64,000 bases of DNA from an uncultured Tenacibaculum sp. GTDB lineage: Bacteria > Bacteroidota > Bacteroidia > Flavobacteriales > Flavobacteriaceae. Each line of letters starts with the position of its first letter. Position 1 is the first letter of the stretch. The stretch lies in NCBI RefSeq assembly GCF_947494125.1, contig NZ_CANLTU010000004.1, positions 124,001 to 188,000 of the forward strand, in the 5' to 3' direction. The notes under the pieces were generated by a model. The model was given only the letters and a program-made list of their open reading frames with translations, made no database searches and had not been told where the DNA came from. Made by a program: the position numbers and the translations under genes. Positions 1 to 9,245 of this stretch are shown here, piece by piece.

Positions 1-235
1 AGATTACTACTAATGCTAATGCCGTAAATTTGTTTACTATTAATAATAGACCCACAACAACTTCTAATAGCCCTACTATTGGGAATATATATCCCGAACT
101 GGCTAAGGCTTCTAAAAAAGTTCCTGCCTCTGCAGACATTTCTGGTTGTGGTAAAAAATGGAAAAATCCATTTAATCCAAAAAATAAAAGAAATATTCCG
201 AGAAATATTCGAGTAATCTTTGTTACGATTTTCAT
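1..235 (-). CDS. DoxX-like membrane protein, partial (3' end beyond left edge)
   Basis: Reading the minus strand from the ATG at 235 gives 78 codons without a stop, beginning MKIVTKITRIFLGIFLLFFG and continuing with hydrophobic helices separated by a short FFHFLPQPEMSAEAG loop. This is the look of small DoxX/DoxD-like four-helix membrane proteins; the exact function of these is unknown. The gene leaves the window on the left, so the end is not seen. It is divergent from the HxlR regulator at 377, a pairing usual for HxlR-controlled stress genes, so it is probably its target (inference). Confidence 0.75.
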   Translation of the reverse strand, partial: MKIVTKITRIFLGIFLLFFGLNGFFHFLPQPEMSAEAGTFLEALASSGYIFPIVGLLEVVVGLLLIVNKFTALALVVI

Positions 236-241
236 AATATC

Positions 242-376
242 TTGTTTTAATAGTTACTTTTAGTTACTTACTTTATATTTGCAAGCAAAGGTAAAGAGTA
301 ATCCATTAAAAAACAACAAGTTACCTTTAAGACAGATACTAACCTAGAGGTAATTAAAACTGATTTACAGTTAATT
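242..376. promoter_or_regulatory. Divergent promoter region doxX/hxlR
   Basis: A TATATTTG box at 274-281 fits the Bacteroidota -7 consensus TAnnTTTG on the plus strand. Two direct copies of AGTTACTT lie at about 252-270, and a GTTACC...GGTAAT dyad lies at about 320-355. They are plausible HxlR operator half-sites, which is inference from their place between the divergent genes. Confidence 0.4.
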
Positions 377-742
377 ATGAAAAAAAATAATGAAGAAATA
401 ATTTCAGATGATCAATGTCCTGTCCGCTATGTATTGGATCGATTTGGGGACAAATGGTCGACATTAATTATTTACGAATTAAACAAAGTTGATAAAATGC
501 GATTTGGCGAATTATCAAAATGTATTGACGGTATATCTTCTAAAATGCTGGCTAAAACGCTTAGAATTCTTGAAGCTGATGGTTTGGTTACTAGAAATAG
601 TTATCTAGAAATTCCACCAAGAGTGGAGTATAATCTCACAACTATGGGGGAAAGTTTAGTACCTCATGTACTCAATATAGCTGATTGGGCACATTCTAAT
701 TTTAAAACAATAAAGAAATCTAGAGAGTTATTTAGAAAATAA
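377..742 (+). CDS. HxlR-family winged-helix transcriptional regulator
   Basis: 121 residues, the usual length of the family. The early CPVRYVLDRFGDKWSTLIIYEL segment with Cys14 is the HxlR signature; the winged helix follows (RFGELSKCIDGISSKMLAKTLRILEADGLVTR) and ends with the typical wing YNLTTMGESLVP. The Cys near the N terminus acts as a redox or electrophile sensor in several family members (established for some HxlR/YodB/QorR proteins; not shown here). Divergent from the DoxX-like gene, which it likely controls. Confidence 0.9.
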   Translation: MKKNNEEIISDDQCPVRYVLDRFGDKWSTLIIYELNKVDKMRFGELSKCIDGISSKMLAKTLRILEADGLVTRNSYLEIPPRVEYNLTTMGESLVPHVLNIADWAHSNFKTIKKSRELFRK

Positions 743-963
743 CTTCAATTATTATTTATTTAATACAAAAATGGCAAAAACAGAAATATCCTAATTTGGT
801 TTTGTATGAAAAAAGACCCATAAACATAATATGTCTACAGGCCTTTATAACTAACTCAAATCTCAAAATTGTTTGGTATAACATCCTTATTTCTGATATT
901 TTTAATTAATATTAGGTTTTAAAAATCTAATTCAAAACAGAAATATGGAATATTGAGGCCTTA

Positions 964-2385
964 CTACAAATATGGAGGGTTATTTGGTGCCAAATTTGTA
1001 TTCAATTCAATTTCTCTTTCAGGAATTGGAAAAATCACCTTATTTGTTGATGTTGGTTGAGATTCAGTTTCATTAGGCATCCCTGGTCTTCTTAAAGCCA
1101 TATTATTCCTTAATAAATCCATACGCCTGTGACCTTCAAAAGCTAACTCTTTTCTACGTTCATTCAATATTACATCTAACGTGATCACAGGTAAACTTAC
1201 TAGCCCAGCTCGATTTCTCAATGTATTTATATCATCAACAGGATTTGCTCCAATAGAGATTCCCTCCTTAAAATTAGCTTCAGCTCTTGTTAAATACATT
1301 TCAGTAACTCTAAATACCGGTGCATTATCACTTTGTGTTGTTGTTCTTGAAAATTTATTTGTAAATGTTCTAAATATACCGCCAAAAGTAGCTCCTTGTT
1401 GGGTTAAAGAAGAGAACCTTAAATCGTCTGGTTCCTGATTATAAGCGTCAATTAAATTTTGACTAATAGGAGTATCCCCCCTTCCTATACCTCGTATACC
1501 ATTAGGATCTGGGTTTATTGGGGTATTTAAATCTTCATAACTAGCTTGTATATTACTGCCATCAGAAGTTGTATTTACTAATGTAAAAAAATGTTCAGGA
1601 CTAGTCGTGTTATAAAAATCGTAATTTGGAGCCAAAGCAAAATCTATATCATTTATAGCCTGATTGGCAAAATCTGCTGCTTCAGCGTTCCTATCTTGAT
1701 ATAAATATAACCGTGCTAAAAATGCTAAGCAGGCACCTCTTGTAGCTCTAGAGTTGTCAAAATTGTTTAAATCAGGTAAAGCTTCAAGCAAATCTGTTTC
1801 TATTTGTGTGTAAACTTCATTTAAAGTGTTTCTTGATGGAAAATTCACTTCTCCTTCAAACGGTTCCAAAACTAAAGGAACCGCTCCAGTACTTCTACCA
1901 GGCATTTGTAATGGTTGCGAATACCAGTTAGCTAAATTAAAGTACATTAAAGCTCTTAAAAATTTAGCTTGAGCTACAAAATTATCTTTAGCCGTATCAC
2001 TAAAATTTACATCATTTACTAAAGGTGTAAATTTTATGACAAGGTTTGCAGCACCAATAGCAGCATAATGGCTTTGCCAAACCCCCAATGTTTCATCATG
2101 ATTAGTAGGGATGCTATAGTTATAAACTTGAGTAAACCCTACAAAAGTACCTACAAAGTCATTATTATCTGCTTGCCATTCTCCCATCATTTGCAATCCA
2201 CCATTTAAAACATTATATCCTTGTAATAAATCATATATCCCATTTAGCGCTCCTTCTGTTGTTCTCGCATTCGAGAACGTAATAGATAGTGTAGATTGAT
2301 CTTCTGGTGTTAATTCTAATTTACTATCACAAGATAAAAATGAGAACACGAGAAAAATTGAAAATAATTTAAGTATATTTTTCAT
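964..2385 (-). CDS. SusD/RagB family nutrient-binding outer-membrane lipoprotein
   Basis: 473 residues with a lipoprotein signal ending FLSC (Cys19). The body has the SusD features: an early NARTTEGALNGIYDLLQGYN helix, the TPR-like middle with FLRALMYFNLANWYSQP, the NERRKELAFEGHRRMDLLR segment and the C-terminal FPIPEREIELN motif. SusD proteins sit as a lid over the SusC barrel and bind the substrate. The gene lies 10 bp downstream of the SusC gene on the same strand, so the two form an operon. No glycosidase or sulfatase is next to the pair, so the substrate cannot be told. Confidence 0.95.
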   Translation of the reverse strand: MKNILKLFSIFLVFSFLSCDSKLELTPEDQSTLSITFSNARTTEGALNGIYDLLQGYNVLNGGLQMMGEWQADNNDFVGTFVGFTQVYNYSIPTNHDETLGVWQSHYAAIGAANLVIKFTPLVNDVNFSDTAKDNFVAQAKFLRALMYFNLANWYSQPLQMPGRSTGAVPLVLEPFEGEVNFPSRNTLNEVYTQIETDLLEALPDLNNFDNSRATRGACLAFLARLYLYQDRNAEAADFANQAINDIDFALAPNYDFYNTTSPEHFFTLVNTTSDGSNIQASYEDLNTPINPDPNGIRGIGRGDTPISQNLIDAYNQEPDDLRFSSLTQQGATFGGIFRTFTNKFSRTTTQSDNAPVFRVTEMYLTRAEANFKEGISIGANPVDDINTLRNRAGLVSLPVITLDVILNERRKELAFEGHRRMDLLRNNMALRRPGMPNETESQPTSTNKVIFPIPEREIELNTNLAPNNPPYL

Positions 2386-2395
2386 GTTTATAGTT

Positions 2396-5389
2396 TTAAA
2401 AAGTTAATGTTATACCTAATGTATAAGATTTAGATTGAGGTGGAGAATAACCAAGCACTCCTACACCTGTATTCCCTATTGCCGTCGTAAGTTCTGGATC
2501 AATTCCTTTTAATTCATCAGACTTTATAGTTAATACATTTCTTGCAGATGTGTATAGTTTAACTTTAGTAAACCCTATTTCATTTGAAATTTTCTTTGGC
2601 AAATTATAACTAAGTGTTATATTTTTTAAACGAGCGTAGCTACCATCTTTTAAATAACGAGTTGACTGATTGGTATAATTATAAAAAGTTGGGCTTGTTG
2701 CTGATGGCACATGTGCATTAACATCTCCTGGTTGCCTCCAAATATTTAACACAGCAGTTCTTTGGTTAGCGAAAAACACAGCGGCGTTATCTAAAAACCC
2801 CATGTTGTCAAGATAAATATCATTACCTACACTAAAATTAAATAGAAAATTAAGATTGAAATTTTTATACCGAAAATTATTTGTAAAACCACCTGTAAAA
2901 TCAGGATCTCCATTTCCAACAACTACTCTATTTGCCTGATCGTAATTGGTTGTAGGGTTATCATTTGCATCCAACCATTCTGCATGTCCTGTTTCAGAAT
3001 TTACTCCAACATATCTTGGTAGAACAATAGTATTAACAGATAACCCTTGTATTATACGAGATATACCTGTACCTATAAACTCTCTGCCTTGATCATCTTT
3101 TGATGCACCTGGAAGTGATAAAACTTCGTTTTTATTAAAGCCAAGATTTAAAGATGATCTCCAAGTAAAATCTACATTTTTAAAAACATCTACGCTAATA
3201 TCTAAATCCACACCTCTATTTTCCATATTTCCAACATTCTTAAGAATACTTCCTATGCCTCCATTAGTAAACGGGATAGGTTGATTTAAGATCAAATCTT
3301 CTGTTCTCTTAACATAGTAATCTAGATTCAAGTTTAATCTATTAAATAATCGAAATTCTAAACCTGCATCAAACGAATTTGATTTTTCCCATTTTAAATC
3401 TGGATTAGCCGCACTTAATTGAGATACACCCTGCGCTCCATTATAACCAGTTGTTCCAAAACCAGCTAAAAAACTAAAATTACCTATTCGATCATTACCA
3501 GACGTACCATAATTTACTTTTAACTTTAAAAAATTTACCCAATTTAAGTTTTGCATAAAATCTTCCTCTGATATAATCCATCCTCCTGCTATAGCCCAAA
3601 AATTACCATACCTATTATTTTTTCCAAATTTAGAAGATCCATCTCTTCGTATTGAACCTTCAAAAATATACTTCCCCATATAATTATATCCTGCTCTAGC
3701 AAATAAACCAACTAAATTACTTTCACTTCTACTATTGGCTCCATTTCTAGTTGAAACTTCAGAAGACCCTACGTTGATAAGATCATCGCTTAAAAAATCG
3801 CTTCCCGAAACACCTAGTGATTTTATTTCAAAATTCTCAAAAGACATCCCAATAGTAGCATTTACACTATGCACATTGTTAAAAGTTCTATTGTAGTTTA
3901 AAGTATTAGTAAACGTAAATCTTTTTTGTTGGTCTATCGAATTAGATGCAAACCCTCTAATCCCAACACTATTAAATTCGGCAACTCTATTTAACACTTC
4001 TATTTTTCCTATATCAACACCAAAATCAGTTTTGTATTTAATGCTTTTAAGTAAATCAATTTCTGCAAAAATATTTCCAAGAGTTCTATAGTTAAGTAAG
4101 TCATTTTTATTTAAAGCCTCAGTAGCAATCACATTACCTAGTGCAGGATTTTTCGGCAAAAAATTACCATCTGTATCTCTTGGCAGCTCATGAGGTGGAT
4201 ATAATTGAGCAATTGTTATTGGGACTCCGCTCGCTAATCCAGTAGGTACAAGATCTGTATACGTATCTGTAAGCCCTATATTTGCGCCTACATGTAACCA
4301 ATCATTCACATCATGAGTTAAATTTAAGCGTATACCATATCTTCTTAAACTATTTCCGATAATAAACCCCTCTTCATCTTTATAGCTCCCACCAAGAAAA
4401 TAGGTGGTTCTCTCATTTCCTCCAGAAACATCAAAACTTAAATCTTTTGAAAAACCTGTTCTAGTTACGCCATCAATCCAATCAAACTCTTCTCTTTCAT
4501 CAAAAAATTCTGGTGGTGTTGGAAAAGGATAAATTGCACTTGCAAATTCTGACCTAAATGCATTAAACTGAGTGCCATTCATCACATCGTGAATATCTGT
4601 TAATTTTGACCAAGATGTTGAAGTATTAATATTAACTCTAGTATTTTGATTTTTTTTGCCTTTTTTAGTAGTAATTAAAACAACACCATTTGATCCTCTT
4701 GAACCATAAATAGCAGCTGCAGCAGCGTCTTTTAATACAGAGAAAGATTCAATAGTACTTGGATCAATGTCCGATAAAGGATTTAGAGGCAACGGATTAG
4801 CACCACCACCATCTACTGTAACTCCATCATTTACAGGAACACCATCTATTACAATTAACGGTTGTCCTCCGGAAGAAATTGAGGCAGTACCTCTAATTCT
4901 AATAGCTGTTGAAGCTCCTAAAACTCCTGAAGAATTAATTACTTGTACGCCTGACGCTTGACCTTGAAGCATTTCTTGAGGAGATATAACTCTCAAATCT
5001 TCAAGTTCCTTTTGTCCAATCACTGATATACTTTGTAGAAGTTTCTTTTTTGATTGTGTACCATAAGCAACTACAACAACCTCATCTAGTGTATTGTTAT
5101 CACTTTCTAAAGTAACATTTATTACTGTTTGGCCAGACACAACAACCTCTAAGGACTTCATTCCTAGATGACTAAAAACCAAAACACTTCCAACTTGTGC
5201 TTCGATTGAGTATCTTCCATCTAAATCTGTTTGAACTCCATTAGAGGTGCCTTTAACAATTATATTTACCCCAGGTAATATCTGTTCATCATTTATAACC
5301 GTTCCTATGATTTTTTTAACTTGCCCAAAAGAAAGCTGTGTAACTAGGCTTAAAAAAAACACGAATAAAAGTAGTTTTATTGTTTTCAT
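2396..5389 (-). CDS. SusC/RagA family TonB-linked outer-membrane transporter
   Basis: 997 residues: signal peptide (about 1-23, ending SFGQ), a CarboxypepD_reg-like domain (about 26-95, GTVINDEQILPGVNIIVKGT), the SusC linker DEVVVVAYGTQSKKKL, a plug domain with the LIVIDGVPV signature, then a long beta-barrel ending in YTLGITLTF. Length and order match SusC. It takes up its substrate together with the SusD partner directly downstream, powered by TonB-ExbBD. There is no adjacent sigma/anti-sigma pair. Confidence 0.96.
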   Translation of the reverse strand: MKTIKLLLFVFFLSLVTQLSFGQVKKIIGTVINDEQILPGVNIIVKGTSNGVQTDLDGRYSIEAQVGSVLVFSHLGMKSLEVVVSGQTVINVTLESDNNTLDEVVVVAYGTQSKKKLLQSISVIGQKELEDLRVISPQEMLQGQASGVQVINSSGVLGASTAIRIRGTASISSGGQPLIVIDGVPVNDGVTVDGGGANPLPLNPLSDIDPSTIESFSVLKDAAAAAIYGSRGSNGVVLITTKKGKKNQNTRVNINTSTSWSKLTDIHDVMNGTQFNAFRSEFASAIYPFPTPPEFFDEREEFDWIDGVTRTGFSKDLSFDVSGGNERTTYFLGGSYKDEEGFIIGNSLRRYGIRLNLTHDVNDWLHVGANIGLTDTYTDLVPTGLASGVPITIAQLYPPHELPRDTDGNFLPKNPALGNVIATEALNKNDLLNYRTLGNIFAEIDLLKSIKYKTDFGVDIGKIEVLNRVAEFNSVGIRGFASNSIDQQKRFTFTNTLNYNRTFNNVHSVNATIGMSFENFEIKSLGVSGSDFLSDDLINVGSSEVSTRNGANSRSESNLVGLFARAGYNYMGKYIFEGSIRRDGSSKFGKNNRYGNFWAIAGGWIISEEDFMQNLNWVNFLKLKVNYGTSGNDRIGNFSFLAGFGTTGYNGAQGVSQLSAANPDLKWEKSNSFDAGLEFRLFNRLNLNLDYYVKRTEDLILNQPIPFTNGGIGSILKNVGNMENRGVDLDISVDVFKNVDFTWRSSLNLGFNKNEVLSLPGASKDDQGREFIGTGISRIIQGLSVNTIVLPRYVGVNSETGHAEWLDANDNPTTNYDQANRVVVGNGDPDFTGGFTNNFRYKNFNLNFLFNFSVGNDIYLDNMGFLDNAAVFFANQRTAVLNIWRQPGDVNAHVPSATSPTFYNYTNQSTRYLKDGSYARLKNITLSYNLPKKISNEIGFTKVKLYTSARNVLTIKSDELKGIDPELTTAIGNTGVGVLGYSPPQSKSYTLGITLTF

Positions 5390-5765
5390 TATTTTTATTT
5401 CTTTAAATAATTGTTGTTAGTTTTTTATCTCTAATTCCATATTAATTAGTCTTATAACAAGTTTAAGGTGGTACTAGTAGGCAATTGAAAAAATTTAAAC
5501 ACTTCATATTTAACATCTATTAAGTCAACCAAATAATTTAGTTGGGTTTAAAGCTTGAATTGTTGAAGTGTTTTAAGCACGTTAACAATCAAGCATATAG
5601 CAACGCTTGACTGTGGTAACCTACTTTAAGAGAAGGTAATAGATCTATTTTTAAACCCCAATATCTTCCACAGTGATGAGTAAAAATATTTTAATGATCT
5701 ACATCTAATAATTTATCGATTTTATATCTATAACCTAGCGATATAAAGATTTATGAGACAAACAT

Positions 5766-5800
5766 ATAAATAAAAGTTGTAACATACAACTTTTATTTAT
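5766..5800. terminator. Long AT-rich hairpin, possible terminator
   Basis: ATAAATAAAAGTTGTA and its exact reverse complement face each other across a 3-nt loop (ACA), giving a 16-bp perfect stem. The stem is poor in GC, but A/T runs on both sides would suit a bidirectional terminator between the SusC leader and the region to its right. Confidence 0.45.
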
Positions 5801-5852
5801 AAACAATAATGAATCGCTTCTAAAAGCAAGTTATAAAGTACTCAACAATTAT

Positions 5853-5965
5853 GTTAGATCTCTAATTTGTAGTTTTTCCAATAGTAGTTCTTGTAATTGT
5901 TGAATCCGCTGATAGGTTTCGCATAAATCTTCTATATTATTGCATCTAGACTGGAATACATTAAT
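5853..5965 (-). pseudogene. Possible C-terminal gene remnant
   Basis: Minus-strand frame without start codon encoding an amphipathic helix-like end, including NNIEDLCETYQRIQQLQELL and ending QIRDLT-stop. Its composition is more protein-like than the surrounding AT-rich spacer. I do not recognise the parent protein. It may be a decayed gene or chance. Confidence 0.25.
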
Positions 5966-6006
5966 AATTGATTATCTTAAATGATCTAGATGTAATCTAC
6001 ATAAAG

Positions 6007-6933
6007 TTATTTCCAAAAACTCCATTTTCCATCTTCTTTTCTAAAAAAGTATACATTATCACTTCTCTCTTTATCGTCATTATTAGATTGCTTTATCGTA
6101 ACCTTCATTTTTTTTATCGTTTTTCCTTTTTTGGTAAACGTTTTTAATACAGTTATTTTTCCAGAAGTTTTCGTATTAGAATTTTGCCATAGAGTTTCTA
6201 TTTCGTTACTATTCTTATTTAAAAAAGATTTTATTTCGGTATCTAAAACTTTTATATCTTCATCATTTACATTACTGTTCCTCCCAAAAATAAAGCCTCC
6301 AATACCTTTGGTAATATCAAAAGGCGTAGATATAATACCTGTTAAAAACCCTTTAGTAGCATCTCTTCCTGCTGAATTAGCAATTTCATTAGCTTCTTCT
6401 ACTAAAACTTTAGCTTGTACCATATAATTACTTATTGAATCATTGGTGATTTTAATAGTGGCCATTATTTCTGGAATCTGTTTGTTTATGGAATCAACTC
6501 TAGATAATGCTTGATTAGCAGTTATGATAACTTCAGAAATTGATGTAGTAATACTAGGTACTTTAGAATTAATACTATCTATACGCATTAAAATACTTGG
6601 TATTTGTTTATTAACGTTTTCAACTTCCTTTAAAATCTGTGGAACTGTTGTTTCTCTTATATTTTGAGTTTCATTAATGATTAATGGAATTTTTGATTGA
6701 ACGTTATCTATTTGAGCTGTTATTTCTGGAATTGTCTTTAAAATATTGGGAATGCTTTTTTTGGTTATTGTATCAATATTTTTGTTGATTAAAGTAACCT
6801 GATCGACTATAGAAGGAAGGTTTTTATTTACTTTTAAAAGCGCATTTGAAAAATAGATAATAGCAAAGGCTAGTACCAAAACAGTAATTCCCATCCAAAA
6901 TCTTAGAATCTGCCCGATTGTTTCTTTTCCCAT
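6007..6933 (-). CDS. Membrane-anchored protein with IP-motif helical repeats, unknown function
   Basis: 308 residues. One N-terminal membrane helix (about 11-33) is followed by roughly 140 residues in which a short unit with IP (IPNIL, IPEIT, IPLII, VPQIL, IPSIL, VPSIT, IPEIM) recurs about every 15-22 residues between N/D-rich stretches. A Gly-rich linker (GFLTGIISTPFDITKGIGGFIFGR) leads to a C-terminal domain ending YFFRKEDGKWSFWK, which resembles small secreted domains of surface antigens. The repeats suggest an elongated helical rod on the outer face of the inner membrane. Monocistronic; no known family recognised. Confidence 0.7.
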   Translation of the reverse strand: MGKETIGQILRFWMGITVLVLAFAIIYFSNALLKVNKNLPSIVDQVTLINKNIDTITKKSIPNILKTIPEITAQIDNVQSKIPLIINETQNIRETTVPQILKEVENVNKQIPSILMRIDSINSKVPSITTSISEVIITANQALSRVDSINKQIPEIMATIKITNDSISNYMVQAKVLVEEANEIANSAGRDATKGFLTGIISTPFDITKGIGGFIFGRNSNVNDEDIKVLDTEIKSFLNKNSNEIETLWQNSNTKTSGKITVLKTFTKKGKTIKKMKVTIKQSNNDDKERSDNVYFFRKEDGKWSFWK

Positions 6934-7163
6934 TTATTAAAAGTTTAGTATTAAAACAACCCGTGTTTTATATGATTTTAAATCTCATATATTCGTTTTT
7001 AAAGTAATATACAGGTTTACTCGACAGTATTTTCAAGTAAAATAGAATTACTAAAAAGTTATAATTATTTTTATTCCTACCTTTTTTGTGGTTGAGATTG
7101 GCTGCTATCATTTTGCTATTAATCAATCTATACTTTTGATAACAGCCCTCAACATTTTTATGA

Positions 7164-8036
7164 TTAATGTTTATAGGTGCCATCTGGTAATACAGTTGGA
7201 AACTTATACTGTGGATCTGTTAATAATGCATACATCGCTACATCTGTAGTTTGCATTAAGGCATTTGTATTCGGTTTCCATTCATGACCTATATCGCTCA
7301 ACCTGTTTTCTTGTGCACCTAATATTGAAGACATAGCCCAATACATATATTCAATTGTCATACAATCTGCATATTCACAAGTTGCATCATCATATGTATA
7401 CCAGGCAGCAGACGGGTAAGGGTTAGGTATCGTTATAAAGTGACCTCCTCTTGCTATATCCATGGCATTAGCTAATTCTGATCCTGCTCCAAAACCAAAT
7501 ACCGTTGGGTAAGCTTTTGCGTGTCCAGCAAAGTTAATAATATGCCATACTTCTTCTAATGACGCATCAAATCTACCTGTGTGCCCATTGGTATGCCACG
7601 CTGGAACAGTTTCATCAGCGCCCAAATCTTGTCCTTCTCTACCAGCTGGAACATCAGAAGGATGATCACTTTCCGTTTTCCACATATACAGAAGGGCCTT
7701 GTTTTCTATCATTTTATCAACAACCAATTGGTTATCTACCACACCATCTTCATCATTATCAAGATATTGCGCCATAATATTCGCCGCATGTAATAATTTG
7801 GCGTCTTCGACTCCTGAAGCGGCATAAATGTCTACTCCAAAAACAATCACTTTCCTGTTAAAAGTTGGTAAAGTAGAAGATTCTGAATTCGCAACTATGA
7901 TAAAGTTAGGGTCATTTCCCGGATCTATTGAACCTGTTGCAGGTGTTGTTGTTGTGTTGTCATCACTTGAACATGACATTATGCTTGTTAAAAGTATACT
8001 GCTTAAAATTAATTTGAACTTCTTCATATATTTCAT
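7164..8036 (-). CDS. EExxH-motif lipoprotein, first of three paralogues
   Basis: 290 residues with a lipoprotein signal (Cys22 in SIMSCSSDD) and a Thr-rich tether. A shared domain starts near residue 60 (VFGVDIYAASGV), holds an acidic DNDEDGVVDN loop of EF-hand/dockerin appearance (93-102) and a VVDKMIENKALLYMW stretch that lines up with VANKMAENNAVLTLL in the next gene. The motif EEVWH at 161-165 sits where a zinc protease would have HExxH; the first His is replaced by Glu. A later IEYMYWAM helix could give a further ligand. Function unknown; a metal-binding or inactive metallopeptidase fold is inference. Last gene of the operon that starts with the TonB receptor at 13315. Confidence 0.75.
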   Translation of the reverse strand: MKYMKKFKLILSSILLTSIMSCSSDDNTTTTPATGSIDPGNDPNFIIVANSESSTLPTFNRKVIVFGVDIYAASGVEDAKLLHAANIMAQYLDNDEDGVVDNQLVVDKMIENKALLYMWKTESDHPSDVPAGREGQDLGADETVPAWHTNGHTGRFDASLEEVWHIINFAGHAKAYPTVFGFGAGSELANAMDIARGGHFITIPNPYPSAAWYTYDDATCEYADCMTIEYMYWAMSSILGAQENRLSDIGHEWKPNTNALMQTTDVAMYALLTDPQYKFPTVLPDGTYKH

Positions 8037-9233
8037 TTATAAATTTATTATTTGATCTGAAAATTGTGCTTTTTCAATACTTCTCAAGGTATTTACACCA
8101 TCTCTATCCGCCGTATTATCGGTTACAGTAGTTACGCCTGAAGCTGTAGTAATAGTATATTCACTATTGTTTCCTGAAAACAATACTGTATTGACGCCTT
8201 CATTACCTGTAATATCATTATCCAATTCATTAACCCTAACATTGGTGTTTTTTGCTCCTAATAAAGTAATGTCCTTTAAATACCTGGAATGATTAGTATA
8301 TGGTATGCTCTGATCAAATTTTAAAGAAAAAATCCCTTCAAATGTGGTATCAATTCTAGCATTATAAGTTAGATATGGATGAAAGAATTTATTATCCATC
8401 AATGCCGCTCCTTGAGGATCTTCATTTGCAATTTCGTTTCTATCCTTAGCTACATATCCGCCCCACATGCCATGTGTACTACTCCCGGTCCAAGCGCCCC
8501 ACAACCCGTAATAAGAATCAATTACTGATGCTAAATATTCTTGGCTTAAACTATTTTCTTGTGTCCATTCTGCAATTATATCAACAAAATCTCCGACAGC
8601 CCATATCTGATTTGATAATGCATTTTGTTGCGCTGCTCTTATTTCAGCTTGAAAAGCTGGAGCCGCACCAGGCTGTGTATTTGGACCATCTACACCAATA
8701 CCATTATCGTGTACAAAGTGTAAAATTTCTTCAAAAGCAGCATCTCTATGTGTGTAATCTTGATTTATATACCATGAATGCCCTTCTACCTGTATTTCAT
8801 TTTGAAAAAGCGCTTGCCCATTAACATTAACAGGGTTGGTTCCGTCATCTTGTCCATTCAACAATGTTAATACAGCATTATTTTCTGCCATTTTATTGGC
8901 TACCGCACTCTTATCGCTGCCATATACTGAGCCTTCATAATTCTTCAAATAGTGCTCTAAAATACTTCTACATCTTACTATTTGTTCATTTGTCAAGTTA
9001 TTTTGAGCAACAATATGTATGTTGCCGCCATTTGGGGTAACGACCTTTGTATAGCGATCGAAATTTGTAGTGTATTCGCTACCTAAGGATGACGGCACTG
9101 CTTCTATTCCTAAAACTTCATTTGTAACCTCAGGCACGACAGTTGTTGTTGTAGTGCCATCATCATTTGAGCACGATACGGTGGTTAATATTATTGATAA
9201 TACTAGCAATCTGTTTAAAAACGTTTTTTTCAT
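8037..9233 (-). CDS. EExxH-motif lipoprotein with RTX-like C-terminal module, second paralogue
   Basis: 398 residues; lipoprotein signal with Cys21 and a Thr-rich tether. The central domain lines up with the neighbouring 290-residue protein, including EEILH at 168-172 (DAAFEEILHFVHDNG) and a later AEWTQENS helix. The extra C-terminal part (about 300-398) ends with SGNNSEYTITTASGVTTVTD, then RDGVNTL and IEKAQFSD, the pattern usually seen at the ends of RTX-type secreted proteins. It directly abuts the next gene (1-bp spacing), so they are co-transcribed. A soluble or surface-exposed role is expected; no enzymatic activity is proven. Confidence 0.75.
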   Translation of the reverse strand: MKKTFLNRLLVLSIILTTVSCSNDDGTTTTTVVPEVTNEVLGIEAVPSSLGSEYTTNFDRYTKVVTPNGGNIHIVAQNNLTNEQIVRCRSILEHYLKNYEGSVYGSDKSAVANKMAENNAVLTLLNGQDDGTNPVNVNGQALFQNEIQVEGHSWYINQDYTHRDAAFEEILHFVHDNGIGVDGPNTQPGAAPAFQAEIRAAQQNALSNQIWAVGDFVDIIAEWTQENSLSQEYLASVIDSYYGLWGAWTGSSTHGMWGGYVAKDRNEIANEDPQGAALMDNKFFHPYLTYNARIDTTFEGIFSLKFDQSIPYTNHSRYLKDITLLGAKNTNVRVNELDNDITGNEGVNTVLFSGNNSEYTITTASGVTTVTDNTADRDGVNTLRSIEKAQFSDQIINL

Positions 9234-9245
9234 GATTTTTGTTTT

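Larger units (their letters stand above)
5390..6006. other. 617-bp non-coding region upstream of SusC
   Basis: It holds the presumed SusC promoter and leader. Visible structure: an inverted repeat AAACACTTCA...TGAAGTGTTT (about 5508-5573), a perfect 16-bp AT-rich hairpin at 5766-5800, and on the minus strand an open stretch at about 5853-5965 that looks like the end of a lost gene (described separately). No complete gene is seen. Confidence 0.5.

Noticed and set aside
30..263. 77-residue plus-strand frame at the left edge
   Set aside because: It is antisense to the DoxX-like gene, whose hydrophobic helices make far better protein sense.
6968..7183. 71-residue minus-strand frame
   Set aside because: Overlaps the end of the EExxH lipoprotein gene and has spacer-like composition without a recognisable feature.
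7559..8055. Plus-strand frames opposite the lipoprotein genes (also 8474-8824, 9070-9261)
   Set aside because: Shadows of the long minus-strand genes; no plausible protein features.
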